Assembly: GCF_022965805.1 (NCBI RefSeq)
Contig: NC_133104.1
Location: 27,152,069-27,216,068 of the forward strand
Length of the DNA: 64,000 nucleotides
Direction of reading: 5' to 3'
Source of the DNA: Primulina eburnea
Lineage: Eukaryota; Streptophyta; Magnoliopsida; Lamiales; Gesneriaceae
Numbering within the stretch: the stretch's first letter is position 1; the number at the start of each line of letters is the position of its first letter. The notes below the pieces were generated by a model. It was not told the DNA's origin. It was given only the letters and a program-made list of their open reading frames with translations, and made no database searches. A program made the position numbers and the translations under genes. Below, piece by piece: positions 57,995 to 64,000 of the stretch.

Positions 57995-58073
57995 TTTACT
58001 TAATTTATCTTGTATTAATTTTATAAATTCAAAATTATTCTCTTTGATATTTTTAACACTATTTTCAGTTATT
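57995..58073 (-). pseudogene. viral copy alpha: last ORF1 segment before the inversion
   Basis: Encodes the block before the coat protein (PYQITENSVKNIKEN) and ends at ATACCAAAT, where it meets the PBS of the plus-strand copy. ORF1 of alpha therefore has no N-terminus. Confidence 0.8.
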
Positions 58074-58085
58074 TGGTATCAGAGC
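58074..58085 (+). promoter_or_regulatory. primer binding site (tRNA-iMet) at the inversion point
   Basis: TGGTATCAGAGC on the plus strand followed by CCGGGGGGGTAGAG. The first bases are shared with the end of the minus-strand copy, so the turn occurs in a short homology. Confidence 0.88.
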
Positions 58086-58272
58086 CCGGGGGGGTAGAGT
58101 TATAAGAATTGTTTTTACAATATTTTAATTTGAGTTTTAGAAATTTAGTTTCTCTTGAGTGTTTTTGCCTAAGAAGGTCTGGGTAGTAAGTCCTAACGTT
58201 AAGGCTGTAAAACCATAGAATTGCTTAGGATTGTAGATAGAAATTAAAAATCGAAGCACAAATTTTAATAAA

Positions 58273-58779
58273 ATGAATTCAATTTTCTGTAGATCTACTT
58301 CTCTTAACTCCGCTACTTCAACTTCTTATGAGAATAGAAGGATAATAAATACCGAAAAAATAGTCATAGAAGATTTTGATAAATCAATTGATAATTGGGA
58401 AATTCCTAAAGTAAATAAAGATCAAATTTATAAAACTTTAAATTATCAATTCTTCAAAACAGATTGTACAATCAAAACAGAATTCCATGTAGATAAAAAC
58501 TTTCTACATAAAGACTTTTATGCTACACATAATAAAGAAAAAAGATTATGGTTTTTTGAAAAATTTATGGATACAAGAAAAGATATTCAACAAAAATTCA
58601 ATGAATTTATAAATAAATATAAAATTCATATTTTATTTTTTGATTGGTTTGAAATATATTCCTTACAAAATTCTTTATATTATTCATTTTCAAATTCTGT
58701 TAATCCTATTAAAAATAATATAGAAAACGCGGTTATAGATAGTAAACTCAAAAACCCAATATATAAAAATTGTTTTTAA
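58273..58779 (+). pseudogene. plus-strand viral fragment: ORF1 N-terminus, first copy
   Basis: 168 codons from MNSIFCRSTS, with the same movement-core deletion (KTEFHVDKNF). It stops at 58779 after LKNPIY because the sequence switches to a second copy of the ORF1 5' region. The 187 bp between the PBS and this ATG is leader sequence. Confidence 0.82.
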
Positions 58780-59390
58780 TAAAAATCGAAACACAAATTT
58801 TAATAAAATGAATTCAATTTTCTGTAGATCTACTTCTCTTAACTCCGCTACTTCAACTTCTTATGAGAATAGAAGGATAATAAATACCGAAGAAATAGTC
58901 ATAGAAGATTTTGATAAATCAATTGATAATTGGGAAATTCCTAAAGTAAATAAAGATCAAATTTATAAAACTTAAAATTATCAATTCTTCAAAACAGATT
59001 GTACAATCAAAAACAGAATTCCAAGTAGATAAAAACTTTCTACATAAAGACTTTTATGCTACACATAATAAAGAAAAAAGATTATGATTTTTTGAAAAAT
59101 TTATGGATACAAGAAAAGATATTCAACAAAAATTCTATGAATTTACAAATAAATATAAAATTCATATTTTATTTTTTGATTGGTTTGAAATATATTCTTT
59201 TCAAAATTCTTTATATTATCCATTTTCAAATTCTGTTAATCCTATTAAAAATAATATAGAAAACGCGGTTATAGATAGTAAACTCAAAAACCCAATTTTT
59301 TAACCATACCAAATAACTGAAAATAGTGTTAAAAATATCAAAGAGAATAATTTTGAATTTATAAAATTAATACAAGATAAATTAAGTAAA
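58780..59390 (+). pseudogene. plus-strand viral fragment: ORF1 N-terminus, second tandem copy
   Basis: A repeat of about 500 bp of the preceding piece, including leader end and ATG at 58809. It carries a TAA near 58973, a one-base insertion near 59010, a TGA near 59087 and a TAA near 59300, so nothing long is open. It leads into the coat-protein region. Confidence 0.8.
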
Positions 59391-60467
59391 ATGGATACAA
59401 CAGTCAATAGCTCAAATCAACCCATAGATCAAATTGCTCCTAAAACACCAATCTCTAATCTTAGAATAAATACCTTAAATCATGATTCAGATATTAGTGA
59501 AGCTTTAGAAAAATTCCAAAATCCTACAAATAAAATCAATAAAATAGATTGGAATCAATCTTCACAAAAGTTACAAATTATTCCTGCTCCAGATTTAGGA
59601 ATAATAAAACCCATAACACAATCTCGTTTTAATGCTTCTTCCGTTTATGATTGGAACATAGATGGAATGACTGAATATAATATTCTTAGTATTTTACAAC
59701 AAATGACTATGGCAGCAAATGCCTATAAAACTCAAACAAATACACAAGATATAACCATAGCCGAACTCCTTATAGCTGGTTTTTCTGGCCAAATTAAGGG
59801 TTGGTGGGACTATTATCTTACAAATCAACAACAAGAAGATATTTTAAATTCTATAAAAACTGATGAAGACGGGATACCAATTTTAGATCAAGATGAAAAT
59901 CCCCAACAAGATGCTGTAGCTACTTTAATCCTAACAATCTCTTTACACTTTATAGGTGATCCTTCACATTTAAAAGATAAAAATGCTGAATTATTATCAA
60001 ATCTTAAATGTAAAAAATTAAGTGATTTTCAATGGTATAAAAATACTTTTCTAACCAGAGTCATGCTTAGGGAAGACTCTAATCAACCATTTTGGAAAGA
60101 AAAATTCCTAGCAGGATTACCAACTCTTTTAGGAGAAAAGGTTAGAAATAAAATTAGAGAATCATGTGGAAAACAAATAATTCCTTATAATGAATTTACT
60201 TATGGTCAATTAATTAGTTTAACTCAACAAGAAGGTTTAAAAATATGTCAAGATCTAAAATTACAAAAACATTTAAAATGGGAAATGAAAAGAACGAAAC
60301 AAGAATTAGGAACTTTCTGTCAACAATTCGATATAAATCCTAATAAACCTTCTCCTTCTAAATGCCTAGAAAACTGTAGTGAATCTAATGAAAAGCCATA
60401 TAGAAAAAATTTTAAATACAATAAGAAAAATTTTAAATCAAAAGAAGAATTTTATAAGAAACCTTAA
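59391..60467 (+). pseudogene. plus-strand viral fragment: coat protein to zinc-knuckle linker
   Basis: 358 open codons from MDTTVNSSNQPIDQ through the capsid blocks, the intact LKWEMKRTKQE junction and into the basic stretch before the knuckle. A TAA at 60465-60467 ends it. This is the longest open capsid frame in the window. Confidence 0.85.
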
Positions 60468-61188
60468 AAGAAATTTAAAAATTTCAAACAATATCCTAAA
60501 AAATCATTTAAATATATTGAATGTTATAAATGTCATAAAAAGGGACATACTGCTAATTATTGTAGATTGAATAAACAATTAAATGAATTAGAATTAAATG
60601 AAGAAATATTAAATAAAATTTCTAATCTTTTAATTGATTCTTCTGAGTCAGAATTAGAAAATTTTTCTTCTAAAGATGAAAATGAATCTTTACAAATAGA
60701 TGAATTAATTACATCTAGTAATGAATCTGAAAAACAAATTAACATGCTTTCAAAAGATCAACAATTCTTTCTTGATATTCTAAAAGACATAAATGATCCT
60801 AATATTCAAAAAGAATATCTTGATAAAATTTTAAAATCTCTCAAAGAAAATAAAGAAGAAAAAACAGAAATAAAATTTACTACTTTACCAAATACTTCTA
60901 AAAATACTTACGACCTAACCAATATTTTAGAAAAAGAAAGAAAAGAAAAAATAAAGAGATAACAATCCCAGACTTACAAAAAGATATAAAAGAAATAAAA
61001 CTAGAACTAAAAGAATTAAAAGAAAAACAAAAAGAAGATTCTGAAATAATCAAAGGAATATTAGATAATATTAACACTGAAAATTCTGAAGAATCTGAAG
61101 ATAATGAAATAAAAAATATTCAAAACCTTGAGAAAATTCCAGAAGACTTTCTTTTTGTATTAAGAGAAATAACCTCTAGAAATTACAT
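60468..61188 (+). pseudogene. plus-strand viral fragment: zinc knuckle and protease linker
   Basis: Contains the knuckle CYKCHKKGHTANYC (about 60519-60560) and the acidic linker (60567-60962), a frameshift in the lysine-rich stretch near 60940, then the LREITSR block. It breaks at about 61188 just before the protease and joins inverted ORF2 sequence. Confidence 0.82.
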
Positions 61189-61191
61189 ACC

Positions 61192-61593
61192 GATTGTTTT
61201 TGTGAGGATGTTGTAGGGGAATCATCTGAATTTGACAATACCTGGAAAGTATTTGAAACTTGGATTTTTGAGGATTTTTCTTCGGAATTTTCTTTTTCTA
61301 GAGATTTTTTGTCCTTTGATGCTTCAAGAAGAGCTTCAAGAATTTGAAGTCTGGTTTCAATATCACAGTTTTCTTTCTTTGGAATTTGGAGTTTGGATTG
61401 GGCAGTGTCAAGCTCTTCTTCTTTTGTAACAATTTCATACCAACTTTTTGGTTTTACTGGATCAACAGAGGTTTGGATAGGCCTTTTGTCTTTATCTTTT
61501 TTCGGCGGCATTGACTCTGTCTTGAAGAAATTCTCGGGTAAGGAAGTCTGGTAGAGAATTTGTATCTCCTTTGATAAATTCAATATTAAAATC
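61192..61593 (-). pseudogene. ORF2 start and RNase H end, inverted fragment
   Basis: Minus-strand ORF2 from ATG 61511 (MPPKKDKDKRP) for about 107 codons up to SSQKQS, then broken. The end of RNase H in the other frame (stop at about 61492) is also present. Both ends are rearrangement junctions. Confidence 0.82.
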
Positions 61594-61882
61594 AAGTCTC
61601 CCAAGGAAAGGCAAGTTTTTTGATACCAAGTTTTGATTCCCACTTTCACTTCCTTTCTTCTCTCTTCTCTTTCTTACTTTTCCTACTTTCTCCACTCACA
61701 TTCAAGGTGTTCTTACCTTTCAAGCTTTATGTTCTTGAAGAATTTGTAAATCCTTTGAAGATATATTGAAGTTCTTATTTTGATTCCAAGGTGTGTTTTA
61801 TTTATGTGTTAAATACTTGTATATATATATATATCATATATTATATGGCCGGTTAAACCGCCTAAATATATATATAAATACC

Positions 61883-61914
<32 letters not shown>

Positions 61915-62321
61915 CTTTGAAGATTTTGTGGTGTTCTTTGCAAAAGTATGCTCTACATATAATCCTTTAAAGATTATATGCAATCAGAAACTGGAGGAAC
62001 CTCAAATCTTTAAAGATCTTTAAATTCCTGCATTTAAATTCTTGTATTTAAATTCCTGTCTTTAAATTCCGCATATATATATATTATTATACATATTATA
62101 TGGCTGGTTAAACCGTCTACTTTATTTATTGTTATTGCATTTTCTTTTTATTAATTGCTTTTTATTATTATTGTTTATGAATATTTCTATTGGTGTTCAA
62201 TTATCCCCCTAAGTAGCACTGGGTAGTCTTTGGTATCAGAGCCCGGGGGGGTAGAGTTATAAGAATTGTTTTTACGATATTTTAATTTGAGTTTTAGAAT
62301 TTAGTTTCTCTTGAGTGTTTT
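61594..62321 (+). other. viral leader and PBS, plus strand, without promoter
   Basis: Leader sequence starts at AAGTCTCCCAAGG, just downstream of where the TATA box should be, so the promoter is missing. It runs through TA tracts (about 61890-61914) and the PBS TGGTATCAGAGC (62231-62242) and breaks at about 62321 before ORF1. Confidence 0.8.
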
Positions 62322-62417
62322 TATTGAAGTTCTTATTTTGATTCCAAGGTGTGTTTTATTTATGTGTTAAATACTTGTATATATATATATCATATATTAT
62401 ATGGCCGGTTAAACCGC
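62322..62417 (+). repeat. second partial leader copy
   Basis: A repeat of 61766-61862 (TTGAAGTTCTTATTTTGATT ... GGCCGGTTAAACCGCC). It is fused to coat-protein sequence at 62418 through a short AACACC-like homology. Confidence 0.82.
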
Positions 62418-63422
62418 CAACACCAATCTCTAATCTTAGAATAAATACCTTAAATCATGATTCAGATATTAGTGAAGCTTTAGAAAAATTCCAAAATCCT
62501 ACAAATAAAATCAATAAAATAGATTGGAATCAATCTTCACAAAAGTTACAAATTATTCCTGCTCCAGATTTAGGAATAATAAAACCCATAACACAATCTC
62601 GTTTTAATGCTTCTTCCGTTTATGATTGGAACATAGATGGAATGACTGAATATAATATTCTTAGTATTTTACAACAAATGACTATGGCAGCAAATGCCTA
62701 TAAAACTCAAACAAATACACAAGATAGAACCATAGCCGAACTCCTTATAGCTGGTTTTTCTGGCCAAATTAAGGGTTGGTGGGACTATTATCTTACAAAT
62801 CAACAACAAGAAGATATTTTAAATTCTATAAAAACTGATGAAGACGGGATACCAATTTTAGATCAAGATGAAAATCCCCAACAAGATGCTGTAGCTACTT
62901 TAATCCTAACAATCTCTTTACACTTTATAGGTGATCCTTCACATTTAAAAGATAAAAATGCTGAATTATTATCAAATCTTAAATGTAAAAAATTAAGTGA
63001 TTTTCAATGGTATAAAAATACTTTTCTAACCAGAGTCATGCTTAGGGAAGACTCTAATCAACCATTTTGGAAAGAAAAATTCCTAGCAGGATTACCAACT
63101 CTTTTAGGAGAAAAGGTTAGAAATAAAATTAGAGAATCATGTGGAAAACAAATAATTCCTTATAATGAATTTACTTATGGTCAATTAATTAGTTTAACTC
63201 AACAAGAAGGTTTAAAAATATGTCAAGATCTAAAATTACAAAAATATTTAAAATGGGAAATGAAAAGAACGAAACAAGAATTAGGAACTTTCTGTCAACA
63301 ATTCGATATAAATCCTAATAAACCTTCTCCTTCTAAATGCCTAGAAAACTGTAGTGAATCTAATGAAAGGCCATATATAAAAATTTTTAAATACAATAAG
63401 AAAAATTTTAAATCAAAAGAAG

Positions 63423-63426
<4 letters not shown>
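62418..63426 (+). pseudogene. plus-strand viral fragment: coat protein, second
   Basis: Coat-protein region from TPISNLRIN to the basic stretch NKKNFKSKEEL, with all capsid blocks open. Its reading frame now starts in leader sequence (62351) and runs past a TA tract into reversed component B sequence, which makes an artificial 410-codon ORF ending at 63583. Confidence 0.83.

Positions 63427-63463
<37 letters not shown>
63427..63463. repeat. TA microsatellite at a rearrangement junction
   Basis: (TA)n between the coat-protein fragment and the inverted component B fragment. It corresponds to the TA tract 3' of the component B ORF (6144-6192). Confidence 0.93.
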
Positions 63464-63465
<2 letters not shown>

Positions 63466-63655
63466 TAGTACAAATTTTACAATTAAAAATACAAAATTTA
63501 CAAAAAAAATCATGTGTCTAAAATTATGCATTCCTTCTTCATCGAGTAAATCTTCAAGGATAATATCTTCTTCTGAGGAGTAGAAGATTTCTTCTATCTT
63601 TTGATCTTCTAATTCTTCCAAGAATCTGTTGTACATTCTAGTATAAAAATAAAAA
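63464..63655 (-). pseudogene. component B ORF, 3' end, inverted fragment
   Basis: The minus strand encodes the last part of the viroplasmin-domain ORF (MYNRFLEELEDQ ... EEDIILEDLLDEEG). It lacks the Cassandra insertion found in the left copy and so shows the empty insertion site. The end differs by one T from the left copy, which changes the last residues. Confidence 0.88.
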
Positions 63656-63734
63656 GTTTTGTGTTAAATACTTGTATACAGATGCTCCCAAAACTTTTTA
63701 TTTGTATACAGATGCTCCCAAAACTTTATATGTT
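63656..63734 (+). repeat. junction with two short repeats of component B coding sequence
   Basis: A leader piece (GTGTTAAATACTTGTATA) is followed by two copies of a segment of about 30 bp (ATACAGATGCTCCCAAAACT) from the component B ORF (5060-5090), in plus orientation. No gene. Confidence 0.8.
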
Positions 63735-64000
63735 CAGTCAAAACAAACCAAGGCATGTTTATATCTTCTTTCACTCTTCAATCAAGCCATATAGATATTT
63801 TTAAATATCGCAAGTACATGATTTTAATACAAGATATTTCAGTATACGATTTAATTATATTACGTGCATTAAACAGAAAATGATTATTTTTTAGATTTAT
63901 GCGATATGGCTTGTGGTTCATTCACTATGTGGGAGCATTATTTATACGGTCGCCAGTGACCGCTCAGTTCAGGTTGGTACCATCAGGTCACCAGTGACCG
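63735..64000 (+). repeat. diverged LTR fragment related to element A
   Basis: Resembles parts of the element A LTR: the AGGCATGT ... CTTCAATCAAG ... ATAGATATTTTTAAA stretch (compare 1524-1577) and then AATTATATTACGTGCAT (compare 2707-2725). The parts between are missing or unrecognisable. It continues beyond the window. The last 60 bp have the repeated unit CAGTGACCG. Confidence 0.7.

Noticed and set aside
7145..58073. A complete, potentially infectious endogenous virus
   Set aside because: Every copy has stops, frameshifts, deletions or insertions in several genes, and most lack the movement-protein core.
62351..63583. A 410-codon protein gene
   Set aside because: It joins leader sequence, coat-protein sequence, a TA repeat and reversed component B sequence. 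It is a rearrangement product.

Overview
The window is plant nuclear heterochromatin, from a eudicot as far as the element families suggest; the sequence does not identify the species. I find no host protein-coding gene, tRNA gene or rRNA gene. Everything I can assign is either an endogenous caulimovirid (a pararetrovirus related to petuviruses and florendoviruses) or an LTR retrotransposon inserted into or beside it.

The backbone is a head-to-tail array of viral genomes on the minus strand, from about 58075 down to 7145. Four consecutive copies, here called alpha, beta, gamma and delta, can be followed. Each unit runs: promoter with TATA box, long leader with a TA tract and small ORFs, a tRNA-iMet primer binding site (PBS), ORF1 (movement-protein region, coat protein with zinc knuckle, aspartic protease, reverse transcriptase, RNase H), then ORF2 (a conserved protein of unknown function whose start overlaps the end of ORF1). 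The beta-to-gamma PBS distance is 6,683 bp. After removing two retrotransposons the gamma-to-delta distance is 6,656 bp. All copies are broken by stops and frameshifts. Only delta keeps the movement-protein core; every other copy that contains this part has the same deletion of about 0.8 kb.

At the left (3518-6915) lies a second type of viral genome on the plus strand. It carries a different ORF with a viroplasmin-like domain, but its promoter and leader are almost the same as those of the array units. A matching 3' fragment lies inverted at the right end (63466-63655). I call the array units component A and this one component B. At 58074 the array flips head-to-head at the PBS, and 58074-63730 is a patchwork of duplicated and inverted viral pieces.

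The viral DNA has been hit repeatedly by retrotransposons with recognisable 5-bp target-site duplications. They are a Cassandra-type TRIM element with 5S-rRNA-like LTRs (5178-6041), a Sirevirus-like Ty1/copia element (13385-22046) that itself contains a gypsy-like solo LTR (15191-16437), Ty3/gypsy element B (25049-34337) and Ty3/gypsy element C (45019-54474, with one unbroken 1,513-codon gag-pol ORF). The 3' end of Ty3/gypsy element A fills 1-3517; pieces of its LTR family recur at 6975-7144 and from 63735 to the window end.

The relative order of events is: viral integration and tandem array first, then element B (about 30 LTR differences by eye in 2,191 bp), then the copia element (2 substitutions and 2 length changes in about 1,142 bp) and element C (about 5 differences in 2,340 bp), which are young.
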